This document shows positions 17,577-24,937 of a stretch of DNA of 36,684 nt, piece after piece (position 1 is the stretch's first letter; each line of letters starts with the position of its first letter). A program made the position numbers and the translations under genes. Location of the stretch: contig CANDJN010000021.1 of assembly GCA_947385085.1 (NCBI GenBank), positions 1-36,684 on the forward strand. Direction: 5' to 3'. This DNA is from an uncultured Erysipelotrichaceae bacterium (lineage in GTDB: Bacteria > Bacillota_I > Bacilli_A > Erysipelotrichales > Erysipelotrichaceae). The notes below the pieces were generated by a model. It did not search any database and was not told where the DNA came from. It was given only the letters and a program-made list of their open reading frames with translations.

Positions 17577-18059
17577 TTATAATTCCATAGCGTGTGTCAA
17601 TGCCACCGATTTATCCGTTGTGGTAAACTGCACATCAACGTCGGTGCCGTTTGCGATCAGCTTCTTATAAATCGGCTTTTCCTCATCCTTTACGGATGCC
17701 CGGGAGCTGACCTTCGTGCCGCTATCACGATCGCGCGTGATTCCGATGACAACGCGGGGAATCTTTTGTCCGGCTTCTTCCTCCAGACGCAGAAATACGT
17801 TGGGATTCTCACATACGACAAATACCTTGTGATCATCGTACTTCCCTGCCTTAAAATTGTTAATGGCTGTTTCCTCCGTAATGATGGAACAAGCCATACC
17901 GGCCGGTTTTCCCAAACGCATACTCTCCTTGATGATCGGATCATTCGCAGTGTGGTCGTCAATCACCATCACACGCTGTGCTCCGGACTGCGGCGCCCAC
18001 ATCGTCGCAACGATGCCGTGCAATAAGCGATAGTCCACTCTTCCTAATACAATACTCAT
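17577..18059 (-). CDS. PTS mannose/fructose/sorbose-family IIB component
   Basis: A 160-residue cytoplasmic phosphotransferase. RVDYRLLHGIV near the N-terminus contains the phosphorylated His14 of the EIIB-Man fold (family form RxDxRLxHGQV). It passes phosphate from IIA to the substrate moving through IIC/IID. It is the first gene of the operon, 53 bases after the predicted sigma-54 start near 18113, with GGAGGAGG before its ATG. Confidence 0.94.
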   Translation of the reverse strand: MSIVLGRVDYRLLHGIVATMWAPQSGAQRVMVIDDHTANDPIIKESMRLGKPAGMACSIITEETAINNFKAGKYDDHKVFVVCENPNVFLRLEEEAGQKIPRVVIGITRDRDSGTKVSSRASVKDEEKPIYKKLIANGTDVDVQFTTTDKSVALTHAMEL

Positions 18060-18083
18060 ATTTCCTCCTCCTTTCCGATGCAG

Positions 18084-18109
18084 GCGACAATCATGTCGTT
18101 TCCTGTCGC
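18084..18109 (-). other. Alternative hairpins in the PTS operon leader
   Basis: Read leftward, GCGACA (18109-18104) can pair with TGTCGC (18089-18084). An inner CGACA (18098-18094) can instead pair with TGTCG (18089-18085) around a four-base loop. The two structures exclude each other. They lie between the transcription start and the IIB ribosome binding site. No known riboswitch or RNA-antiterminator motif is recognised. Confidence 0.4.
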
Positions 18110-18124
18110 TACATCTTTATACAA

Positions 18125-18140
18125 GCAAGTTGTGTGCCAA
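18125..18140 (-). promoter_or_regulatory. Sigma-54 (RpoN) promoter of the PTS operon
   Basis: Read leftward the sequence is TTGGCACACAACTTGCT. TGGCAC (-24 element, 18139-18134) and TTGC (-12 element, 18128-18125) are five bases apart, an almost perfect match to the sigma-54 consensus TGGCAC-N5-TTGC. Transcription should begin near 18113. The adjacent gene encodes a LevR-type sigma-54 activator, which supports the call. Confidence 0.93.
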
Positions 18141-18184
18141 CTTCTGTAAAGTCCTTAAATAAGGGCTGTTTTAACATTTGCAAA

Positions 18185-18214
18185 ACACTGACTGATTCTT
18201 ACTTAACACTATGA
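18185..18214 (-). promoter_or_regulatory. Candidate upstream activator sites for the LevR-type activator
   Basis: Read leftward, TTCATAGTGTTAAG (18214 down to 18202) and CAGTGTTTTG (18190-18181) place the core (T/C)AGTGT twice, exactly 21 bp apart, 45-75 bases upstream of the -24 element. That is a normal position for enhancer sites of sigma-54 activators. Matching elements, also 21 bp apart, occur at 21821-21871. Binding by the regulator encoded at 18259 is inferred. Confidence 0.6.
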
Positions 18215-18258
18215 ACACACATAATAGACAGTGGATACAAGTCCTATTTGACCTTTGA

Positions 18259-20988
18259 TCAGTGCATACTCTTAATATAAATGCTAATGTATTCAATTTC
18301 TTCCACCGGAATACTTACGCTGTAATATTGTTCTACCTTTTCAAACGATGTTTTGATTTGTGCAATAAATTCCTGCATGCTCTTATCACATTCCGCTACG
18401 CTTTTCACATATTCCTCTGCGCCCTCTCTCGTCACCAAGCGCTCGATTAAACAACAAATATGTACATATAGGCCAAAGCACATATTATAGCTGAACATCA
18501 TATTCATCTCGCTTTGTAAGCGATCTATCGCATCAGCCACATGCTCTAACAGCTTATCGGGATTGAGAATTGTTAAGGAACCGATGATATTGGATAATGA
18601 GAAATTTTTTAAGATATTCCTACTAAACTGCTCCAGGCTTTCCTCGTTCATTAAATCACGGAAGTGAACAGTGAGAAAATCAAATGAATTGCTCATGATC
18701 AGTTCTTCCAGGGGAATGAAGCGGATATTTTCAATATTGGGATTCAACGTTCCTACGATACACAATACCTCATAGCGGCTTAAAAAATCATCATCGAGCT
18801 TATTGGCAATTAATGTAGAATAATCATATGTCAACACCTTCACCGGCAACTGGCTGGGCAGCGAATCAACGAGGATGGATTTCAGTTTCTCCGCCGTACC
18901 GATGCCTGTCGCGCATGAGCATAAAATCACCTTTTCGCGCTCGTTGCTTTCCATAATTCGAAAGCGCATCACACATTCCTCTTGACAATCCTCAAAGATT
19001 TTTTTTAACGGCATTCCATTGCGCATGGCATCACCGATTAACAGCGCCATGCGCGTGGAGACGTTGCTGGCAATCGCCACATTCTCCTTGTAAATACCGC
19101 TGATTCCCTTGTAGATTTCCTCCAGGCTGCCCATATCCACCAGCAGCACCAGATCGTTGAATTCACCGCGCTTGTGCAGAAATTCATTTAATTTATTGAT
19201 AATGGCTTCCGTTGAGGTATCCAACGGCATATCAATGGCATCAAAAATATATTGATCGAGCATCGAATTGACCGCATTGGCAATGGATGAAGCTGTTGCG
19301 TAGCCATGCGCCAATATAATACCGATGCGTTGATTAATATCGCGACTATGATGATACATCTGCATAATTAAAGTGAATACCGAGATGACAAACGGATGCA
19401 GTTCAATATCAATATGGTTTTTCAAAACATCGCTGATTTCCTTGGTAATCGCAAATTCGCGGGAAAATTTCTTTTCAACAATTCCGACAAAGCTTGCGCA
19501 CTCTTCTCCATAAGATTCAAAAAAATCTTCCATATCAATATATCGCTGCATACAATCCTTAGTTAACAGCGACATCGAATAAATCTCATTGTTCTGAAAC
19601 GCATAGCCGTATTTCTCACTAATTAAACTCATAATCGTTTTCATAACCTTCATGATATAGGCATTGGCCGGTGATTTCATGTCGCTGTTGTCAAACAATA
19701 TGTTGTTTACATAGCGCTGTACTTCCTTAGCGCAGCGATCAAAAAACTCCGGCATAAGAATGACATTGTTTTGAAGCTGTTGTAGAATTTCCAGCAGCTT
19801 GATAAACAGCGAAAGCTGCGGCAAATTATTTGAAATGTTTTCCTTTAAATGATCCAGTGAAAGCATCTGTTGGCGGTCAAAGAGAATGCTGTTGCGATCC
19901 ACCTCAAAATTCGCAATGATGTTGGCCGGTAAATTCAAGGTATGAATCTCCAACGCCCCTTCTTTTTTGCGGTGAAATAACGCATTCATGCATGTTGCTT
20001 GAACGGCATTAAACAATTCCCCGACATTACCGTTGTATTTAGCCGTAAGAAGAACATTATATGCACTATTGGAAATCATGATCCTGCGATGCATATTTCG
20101 TGCTTCTACATCAAGGGCTTTGACTAACAGCTGCGATTTCTCGCGAATCCCGCGATCCTCCAGAGAGGGGACTTCAATCCGTACCGGAATACGGCGCAGC
20201 AGCGTCTTTAACAGCGCTGTCTCCGGATCCTCGGTCGTCGCAAATACAAGCATGACATTGCTGTGGTAAACATGCTCGTTATCGCCCAGCATCCGATAAT
20301 TTCCATTATCCATAAACAGGAACAGCTTCTCCTGGCTTTCCGGCTTTAAACAATGTACCTCGTCCAAAAAGAGCACGCCGCCGTCTGCCGCTTTGATCAT
20401 ACCGATATTATCGCTGTCCGCACCGGTAAACGCCCCCTTGCGATAGCCAAATAAATTCGCGGTGATCAATTCAGGATTGTTCGCATATTCGCTGCAATTC
20501 ACGTGAATAAACTGCGCACTGGACGCAATGATATGATAATTCACACCATATTCATACATCAGCTTTGCGATATTGCTTTTGCCGGTTCCCGTAGGTCCAT
20601 ATAACAGCGTCGGCAGACCACGGGGAGGATAGGAGACGCTCGCCTTGCATTTATCCACAACATCACGTAAAGATCCATTATAGCCAATCAGCTTTTGAAA
20701 ATCCGCCTGAGCCTGTCCCTGAATCATTTGCCGCAATTCCTCAAATGAGGTTAACAGATTCTTATCGACCGCAATCGTGAATTTTTCCTCTAGCGCTTCC
20801 TTATCAATAAATACCACCGGCCGTGTATTGACCTTAATAAAGGTTCCGTCATTATAAAATTCATTTAAATACTGTGAGATCCAGTTACGGCTTAAACCCA
20901 GGCGCTTGCCCAGCTCACTCGCATGATTCAGCTTATACTTTTTATTCAGCGTATTCTCTTTAACCAAAGAACGCAGTTTTTCTTTCAT
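18259..20988 (-). CDS. LevR-family sigma-54-dependent activator with PTS regulation domains
   Basis: A roughly 909-residue activator. Domains in order: N-terminal winged HTH (about 1-65, LGLSRNWISQYLNEF); AAA+ domain with Walker A GPTGTGKS (about 128), the sigma-54-contacting GAFTGA loop (about 185) and Walker B GGVLFLDE (about 204); first PRD (about 450-545); EIIA-Man-like domain with phosphorylatable His in ILAHGYATA (about 559); EIIB-Gat-like domain with Cys in CSCATGIGT (about 691); and a second PRD at the C-terminus. PTS proteins should phosphorylate these domains so that the activator works only when substrate is present. It should drive the sigma-54 promoter at 18125-18140. A GTG at 20997 overlaps the upstream stop, but it sits two bases from AAGGAG, so I chose the ATG at 20988. 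Confidence 0.95.
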   Translation of the reverse strand: MKEKLRSLVKENTLNKKYKLNHASELGKRLGLSRNWISQYLNEFYNDGTFIKVNTRPVVFIDKEALEEKFTIAVDKNLLTSFEELRQMIQGQAQADFQKLIGYNGSLRDVVDKCKASVSYPPRGLPTLLYGPTGTGKSNIAKLMYEYGVNYHIIASSAQFIHVNCSEYANNPELITANLFGYRKGAFTGADSDNIGMIKAADGGVLFLDEVHCLKPESQEKLFLFMDNGNYRMLGDNEHVYHSNVMLVFATTEDPETALLKTLLRRIPVRIEVPSLEDRGIREKSQLLVKALDVEARNMHRRIMISNSAYNVLLTAKYNGNVGELFNAVQATCMNALFHRKKEGALEIHTLNLPANIIANFEVDRNSILFDRQQMLSLDHLKENISNNLPQLSLFIKLLEILQQLQNNVILMPEFFDRCAKEVQRYVNNILFDNSDMKSPANAYIMKVMKTIMSLISEKYGYAFQNNEIYSMSLLTKDCMQRYIDMEDFFESYGEECASFVGIVEKKFSREFAITKEISDVLKNHIDIELHPFVISVFTLIMQMYHHSRDINQRIGIILAHGYATASSIANAVNSMLDQYIFDAIDMPLDTSTEAIINKLNEFLHKRGEFNDLVLLVDMGSLEEIYKGISGIYKENVAIASNVSTRMALLIGDAMRNGMPLKKIFEDCQEECVMRFRIMESNEREKVILCSCATGIGTAEKLKSILVDSLPSQLPVKVLTYDYSTLIANKLDDDFLSRYEVLCIVGTLNPNIENIRFIPLEELIMSNSFDFLTVHFRDLMNEESLEQFSRNILKNFSLSNIIGSLTILNPDKLLEHVADAIDRLQSEMNMMFSYNMCFGLYVHICCLIERLVTREGAEEYVKSVAECDKSMQEFIAQIKTSFEKVEQYYSVSIPVEEIEYISIYIKSMH

Positions 20989-20993
20989 GACAT

Positions 20994-21731
20994 TCACAGC
21001 TCCTTAAATGATAATAGCCTATGACAACATAAAAAGGCACGAACACTTTCATCACATAACAATGCCAGATCACGACAGCGCTCCAGCGTCAGTGATGACT
21101 GATTCAAGACATCCTGATCAAGATAACCGGGATGGAACACTATTAAATTGGCCCGTTTTCCATAGATTAAATAGGATGTAAAGAATTTTTCGTAAGGCAG
21201 GTTGCGATCATAGAAAGTGGAATGATCCATGTCCGTTTCTACAAACTCCCATTGATCACTATTTTTATGCGCCCGTATCATAATGCCATATGCATCCGCC
21301 ACATCACAAATCACGCGATCATAGGTCGGTGTACAAATTGCATGTGCATCAATATAATCGGGACGTCGTCCTACCATGGCAATAAAGGCTTCCATTTGCG
21401 CCTCCACTTCCCGCCGTGTATCTTCATAGTTAAAACAATCCACCCCCTGCGCCCATTGTCTTCGGCGTACCTTGGAATTGATCAAAGAACCATGCTCATC
21501 CACCAAGGAAGGAATTTTTTCAGGATGCATACATGGCTTTCCCACAATGAGATTGGTATGTAAGCCCAAGGCAACATCCTTATCTTTAACGAGATTAACC
21601 GCATGAGCCGCATAAGGCATATTGCTCATCAAGCCGATATTCTTTACCAATCCGGTCTGATAAGCTTTCATAATCCCCAAATTAATTGCTTCACTGAATC
21701 CGAAATCATCAATACGTATGATTAGTTCCAT
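20994..21731 (-). CDS. YdjC/ChbG-family carbohydrate deacetylase
   Basis: A 245-residue member of the YdjC/ChbG family, metal-dependent enzymes that remove N-acetyl groups from sugars such as diacetylchitobiose or its phosphate. Visible metal-site residues are Asp8/Asp9 in IDDFG, His58 in GLHTN and His130 in DAHA, with FHPGYLD later. It has no signal peptide and is cytoplasmic. It is the first gene before the LevR-type activator, with which it overlaps or nearly abuts. That placement ties it to the PTS operon and suggests the imported substrate carries an acyl-amino group (inference). The ATG at 21731 follows AGGTG; a GTG at 21740 is less likely. Confidence 0.88.
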   Translation of the reverse strand: MELIIRIDDFGFSEAINLGIMKAYQTGLVKNIGLMSNMPYAAHAVNLVKDKDVALGLHTNLIVGKPCMHPEKIPSLVDEHGSLINSKVRRRQWAQGVDCFNYEDTRREVEAQMEAFIAMVGRRPDYIDAHAICTPTYDRVICDVADAYGIMIRAHKNSDQWEFVETDMDHSTFYDRNLPYEKFFTSYLIYGKRANLIVFHPGYLDQDVLNQSSLTLERCRDLALLCDESVRAFLCCHRLLSFKEL

Positions 21732-21756
21732 CCAACACACCTACTTATCTAATATT

Positions 21757-21786
21757 AATATATCCCAATCACCACAACAATGTAAA
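21757..21786 (-). promoter_or_regulatory. Sigma-A promoter of the ydjC-levR operon
   Basis: Read leftward, TTTACA (21786-21781) and TATATT (21762-21757) are 18 bases apart, 26 bases upstream of the deacetylase start codon. The activator gene itself is therefore made by the housekeeping polymerase. Confidence 0.65.
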
Positions 21787-21820
21787 CTTAAAAGCGAAAG
21801 ATAGTTGGAGAAACTTTTCC

Positions 21821-21871
21821 ATTAGTGTTAAGCGTTGAAAAAATAGTGTCGCTGAGATCATTCATAGTGTC
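21821..21871 (+). repeat. Three TAGTGT elements spaced 21 bp apart
   Basis: TAGTGT begins at 21823, 21844 and 21865, so the copies fall on the same face of the helix. The first reads TAGTGTTAAG and the third TTCATAGTGT. Each of those ten-mers is also found in the element upstream of the sigma-54 promoter (18202-18214). They lie about 40-85 bases upstream of the -35 box of the ydjC-levR promoter, on the opposite strand. Autoregulation by the LevR-type activator is the simplest hypothesis. Confidence 0.65.
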
Positions 21872-21920
21872 TTTTTTATAAAAAAAGCTCGCATTATTGC
21901 GTAAAAATGAATTAACAGCG

Positions 21921-21954
21921 AAAAAAAAGATAAGCGCATACGCTTTTGCTTATC
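21921..21954 (-). terminator. Terminator after the DeoR-family gene
   Basis: Read leftward, GATAAGC (21954-21948) pairs with GCTTATC (21935-21929), followed by eight T. It begins eight bases past the regulator's stop codon. Confidence 0.85.
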
Positions 21955-21961
21955 CGTTCCT

Positions 21962-22726
21962 TTATGATTGCTGCTTAAGCCTTACTTCACCGCTGCTGAG
22001 GCAATAGCGGATCCGCTCACGGGGAAAGCCACCTAGTTCATCACTTAAAATGATGGCATCGGACAGCTGCGCAAAGCTTTCCGGATATAAAACATGAAAC
22101 TTGGTGCGATCCGCCATAATATAGGCGCATTTACTGTGAGCGATCACCATACGCTTGGTGTCAGCCTCCTGTTGATTGGTTGTGGTAAACCCCATCATGT
22201 CATGAATTCCGTTAACGCCGATAAATGCAACATCGAAAAACAGCCGTTCCAGCTGATGCAAAGCAGTATGTCCGCTAACGGCAGAAGTGCTCCATCTTAC
22301 CGTACCGCCTAAAACAATCGTACGGATTTGTGCCTTACCCAGCTTTTCTATATGTGGGATGCCGCAGGTTACCACAGTAATATTTTTTGCGGCAATATAA
22401 TCCAGCATTTCCAAGGTGGAACTGCCCGCATCAATGAAGACCATTTGATGATCATGAATGAGAGATGCCGCCAAGCGCGCCACCGCATGCTTCCCGCCCG
22501 CATTCATCCCGCTTTTCATCATCATGCCCGGTTCATTGCTTTGCGCACTGTCCAAGCTGACGCCGCCATAACAGCGTCTTACCATGCGCAATTCTTCCAT
22601 TTGGGTTAAATCACGCCGCACTGTAGCCGGAGATACATGAAGCTGATTCACCAAATCCTCCACGCGTACCAGACTCTGCTTTTGACATGCTTCCATAATC
22701 ATAATCCATCGCTGTTGTTTTTGCAT
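21962..22726 (-). CDS. DeoR-family sugar-phosphate-responsive repressor (FruR-like)
   Basis: A 254-residue regulator. The N-terminal HTH (about 16-50) includes VEDLVNQLHVSPATVRRDL, the DeoR signature. The remainder is the sugar-phosphate-binding domain with FIDAGSSTLEM and FDVAFIGVNGI. It is divergent from a PfkB-type sugar-phosphate kinase gene and most likely represses it, with the kinase's substrate or product as effector. Repeated CAATCAT boxes between the two genes are candidate operators. I chose the ATG at 22726, preceded by AGGTGAT, over an in-frame GTG at 22735. Confidence 0.9.
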   Translation of the reverse strand: MQKQQRWIMIMEACQKQSLVRVEDLVNQLHVSPATVRRDLTQMEELRMVRRCYGGVSLDSAQSNEPGMMMKSGMNAGGKHAVARLAASLIHDHQMVFIDAGSSTLEMLDYIAAKNITVVTCGIPHIEKLGKAQIRTIVLGGTVRWSTSAVSGHTALHQLERLFFDVAFIGVNGIHDMMGFTTTNQQEADTKRMVIAHSKCAYIMADRTKFHVLYPESFAQLSDAIILSDELGGFPRERIRYCLSSGEVRLKQQS

Positions 22727-22756
22727 TCCTATCACCTATCGATATTATAACAAAAG

Positions 22757-22834
22757 CAATCATATAATGATAGTAATCAATCAAACAATCATTTACTTTC
22801 ATCATTATTGATGATTATTTATAAAAACAATCAT
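22757..22834. promoter_or_regulatory. Repeated CAATCAT boxes, candidate DeoR-regulator operators
   Basis: CAATCAT occurs at 22757-22763, 22786-22792 and 22828-22834; the last two are part of the longer AAACAATCAT. Further TGATTG-like pieces lie between them. They sit in the 166-base space between the regulator and the kinase gene, and the third is just upstream of the kinase promoter. A weak promoter for the regulator (TTGTTT-17-TATGAT, 22788-22760 leftward) overlaps two of the boxes. Confidence 0.6.
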
Positions 22835-22841
22835 ATTTTGC

Positions 22842-22870
22842 TTGATTCAAGATAGAAATTTCGTTATATT
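22842..22870 (+). promoter_or_regulatory. Sigma-A promoter of the sugar-phosphate kinase gene
   Basis: TTGATT (22842-22847) and TATATT (22865-22870) are 17 bases apart. The predicted start is about 15 bases upstream of the ATG, and AAGGAG lies between (22879-22884), so the leader is very short. Confidence 0.65.
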
Positions 22871-22892
22871 GATGATGTAAGGAGATGACTTT

Positions 22893-23813
22893 ATGATCTA
22901 TACCATTACTTTAAATCCCTCAATTGATTATTTTATTACGATCAGCGGTGATCTGATGGATACCGAGGTAAATCGCGCAGACATGGAGAAATACAAGGGA
23001 GCCGGCAAGGGTCTCAATGTTTCCATGGTTTTAGATGAGATGGAAATTTCCTCAACGGCGATCGCTGTGCTGGGCGGCTTCACCGGTTCATTTATCGCTG
23101 ACAGTATTCGCTCCAAGCCTTTTATTCAATTACAGGAAGTGCCGATTAACGGCATCAACCGCATCAATGTTAAGGTACATAATGATGATAAGACAATCTG
23201 TATCAACGGTAACGGTCCCTGTGCGGATGAACAAACCAAGAGGGTACTGTTTGAGAAGCTATCGGCTGTTTGTAAAGATGACATCGTCTTGCTTAGCGGA
23301 AGCAGTGCCAAAAATATTACCGAGGAATGGATCAAGGAAATTGCTCAACTCATTCATGAAAAGCAGGCAAGATTCATCGTCGATATGGAGTCGCTCAGCT
23401 TAGACCAGCTGGCATACTACCGTCCTTATCTCATTAAGCCGAACCGATATGAGCTGTCGCTGTTATTGAATGAGGATATTTCAATGGATACGATGATAGA
23501 ACAACTGGATCGCGTGTTAACATGCGGAGTGGAAAATATTCTCTTATCGTTAGGGAAAGAAGGGGCCATTTTCGCCTCCAAGGAGCACTGTTATCGCTTA
23601 ACGCATCCTGCCATTCATGCGGTGAACAAGGTTGGCTCCGGTGACGCCATGCTGGCAGCGTTCATTGGCAAGCTGTCACAGGATGGCAATATCGTCAATG
23701 CTTTGCGCTGGGGCGGCGCAGGTGGTATGGCAGCCGCAAGCACCTTTGAGGAAGTACAGGCAGAAACGATGCGCAAATTTGTAGAACAATGCCAAGTAAG
23801 TGAAATCCGATAA
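22893..23813 (+). CDS. PfkB-family sugar-phosphate kinase, 1-phosphofructokinase/tagatose-6-phosphate kinase type
   Basis: A 306-residue cytoplasmic kinase. MIYTITLNPSIDY at the N-terminus, GAGKGLNVS (36-44) and the C-terminal VGSGDAMLAAF with catalytic Asp251 are the marks of the FruK/LacC branch, which phosphorylates fructose 1-phosphate or tagatose 6-phosphate to the bisphosphate. No fructose PTS gene adjoins it, unlike the usual fruR-fruK-fruA operon. It may therefore serve another transporter, perhaps the mannose-family PTS encoded at 14-18 kb. Regulation is likely by the divergent DeoR-family protein. Confidence 0.88.
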   Translation: MIYTITLNPSIDYFITISGDLMDTEVNRADMEKYKGAGKGLNVSMVLDEMEISSTAIAVLGGFTGSFIADSIRSKPFIQLQEVPINGINRINVKVHNDDKTICINGNGPCADEQTKRVLFEKLSAVCKDDIVLLSGSSAKNITEEWIKEIAQLIHEKQARFIVDMESLSLDQLAYYRPYLIKPNRYELSLLLNEDISMDTMIEQLDRVLTCGVENILLSLGKEGAIFASKEHCYRLTHPAIHAVNKVGSGDAMLAAFIGKLSQDGNIVNALRWGGAGGMAAASTFEEVQAETMRKFVEQCQVSEIR

Positions 23814-23833
23814 AAAAGATGCCCTTTGGCATC
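23812..23833 (-). terminator. Terminator of the exchanger gene
   Basis: Read leftward, GATGCC (23833-23828) and GGCATC (23823-23818) form a six-base-pair stem with a four-base loop and a TTTTTT tail. The stem includes the last base pairs of the exchanger stop region and lies between two convergent genes. Confidence 0.85.
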
Positions 23834-24788
23834 ACATTGATAATACAATACTGAGCACATAGGAAGCTAGAATCAGCACGCCGCACGTTATGACAACGGG
23901 CGGTTTTTTCTGATAGCGAATTAACAACAGAGTAAGGACTGCCGATAACGCCCCAAAGCCTAACAAATTCAATGTTTGCGGTTCATTTTGATAAATGCCG
24001 CCGCTGGTGCTTAAGAAATCCGCAAAGCATAAAATTGTGAAGTTAAACAGATTACTGCCGACAATATTGCCGAAGGATGCGTTGAAATTCTTCATCCGTA
24101 CAAGATTGATGGAAGCTGACAGCTCCGGTAATGACGTTGCGACCCCTAGAAAAATCGCACCGGCTACCGTTGCCCCCAGCTGAAGCTCTTTGGCAATTGC
24201 ATCCGTCACATGGGTTAACAGTACGCTGACACTGACCAACGCAACACTGTATAAAAGAAAGCGCACAACGACTTGACGCAGTGACAAGGGACAGTCATCC
24301 TCATTTTCATTTTGAGCACTGTCATCCCCCTTCATAAATGCAACATTGATGCCATATCCGATGAATATCACCAGCGACATCACATTGAAATGCAGAACTC
24401 CGATTTCTATTTCAATCGGATATAGAATAGCGCATAATGCCAAGGCATACATCGCAAGACCATAAAGCAGCGTTGTGCGATGCGACTTGCTTAACGAAGC
24501 GCTTTTGTAGCTTTTATGAAAGAACAGCACCAGCGCTCCAATCACACAGAGATTAAATATATTACTGCCTAAAATATCCCCTGCGACCAACTGGGGCTGA
24601 TCCAATGCCAAAACGGCCGTCAGCGCCGTAAACAATTCGGGCAAGGAGGTAACCGCCGCCAATAACACGCCGCCGATAAAAGCGCCGGATAGATTGGTTT
24701 TGCGATCCATCACATCCACATAATACGATAAGCGAATTGCCAAGAGAACCACCGCTATCGCTAAAATCACATACAGACCATAAATCAT
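23832..24788 (-). CDS. CaCA-family cation exchanger, probable Mn2+ (or Ca2+) exporter
   Basis: A 318-residue membrane antiporter with the two inverted alpha repeats of the Ca2+/cation antiporter superfamily: AAVTSLPELF (Glu51) followed by GDILGSNIFNL, and GVATSLPELS (Glu222) followed by GNIVGSNLFNF. An acidic cytoplasmic loop (DDSAQNENEDD, about 155-165) separates the halves. By family it would be called a Na+/Ca2+ exchanger, but the leader carries a Mn2+-sensing yybP-ykoY riboswitch that should switch it on with manganese. Mn2+ export is therefore the better guess. The ATG at 24788 follows AGGATGAAGG; an ATG at 24797 is possible, and the longer reading to 24851 would run into the riboswitch terminator. 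Confidence 0.88.
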   Translation of the reverse strand: MIYGLYVILAIAVVLLAIRLSYYVDVMDRKTNLSGAFIGGVLLAAVTSLPELFTALTAVLALDQPQLVAGDILGSNIFNLCVIGALVLFFHKSYKSASLSKSHRTTLLYGLAMYALALCAILYPIEIEIGVLHFNVMSLVIFIGYGINVAFMKGDDSAQNENEDDCPLSLRQVVVRFLLYSVALVSVSVLLTHVTDAIAKELQLGATVAGAIFLGVATSLPELSASINLVRMKNFNASFGNIVGSNLFNFTILCFADFLSTSGGIYQNEPQTLNLLGFGALSAVLTLLLIRYQKKPPVVITCGVLILASYVLSIVLSM

Positions 24789-24807
24789 TGCCTTCATCCT
24801 TTCGATC

Positions 24808-24844
24808 AAAAAAAATAGACTCATACCTAGTATGGCATAAGTCT
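24808..24844 (-). terminator. Riboswitch-controlled terminator before the exchanger gene
   Basis: Read leftward, AGACT (24844-24840) pairs with AGTCT (24821-24817) and CATAC (24834-24830, written 5' to 3' on the transcript) with GTATG (24826-24822), with five bulged bases on one side. ATTTTTTTT follows. The 5' arm lies inside the final AAGACTTAT of the aptamer, so a folded, metal-bound aptamer should prevent this terminator. Confidence 0.8.
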
Positions 24845-24923
24845 TGTTCATTAAGGTTAAAACCAGAAAATATTTTCGGTTGTTGGCTTAACCACGCATT
24901 ACATGCGCAAACTACTCCCTTAT
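24837..24923 (-). ncRNA. yybP-ykoY (Mn2+) riboswitch aptamer
   Basis: Read leftward, the element opens with ATAAGGGAGTAG (24923-24912) and closes with ACAAGACTTAT; ATAAG pairs with CTTAT as the basal stem. These match the conserved GGGGAGUAG and GCAAGACCUU parts of yybP-ykoY RNAs. Between them are a GCGCAT/ATGCGT hairpin and a longer stem closed by GGTTAA/TTAACC with an internal CCAACA and a tip CCGAAAATATTTTCTGG. The family senses Mn2+ and usually turns on metal exporters. The transcript should begin about eight bases before the aptamer. Confidence 0.88.
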
Positions 24924-24937
24924 CAAATTCCTGTATA

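Noticed and set aside
21222..21563. A 113-codon open frame opposite the YdjC-type gene
   Set aside because: The other strand encodes a recognisable deacetylase with intact motifs. The antisense protein has no recognisable features.
22741..22892. CRISPR-like or iteron array between the DeoR and kinase genes
   Set aside because: The CAATCAT boxes are short, unevenly spaced (29 and 42 bp) and fit operator sites better.
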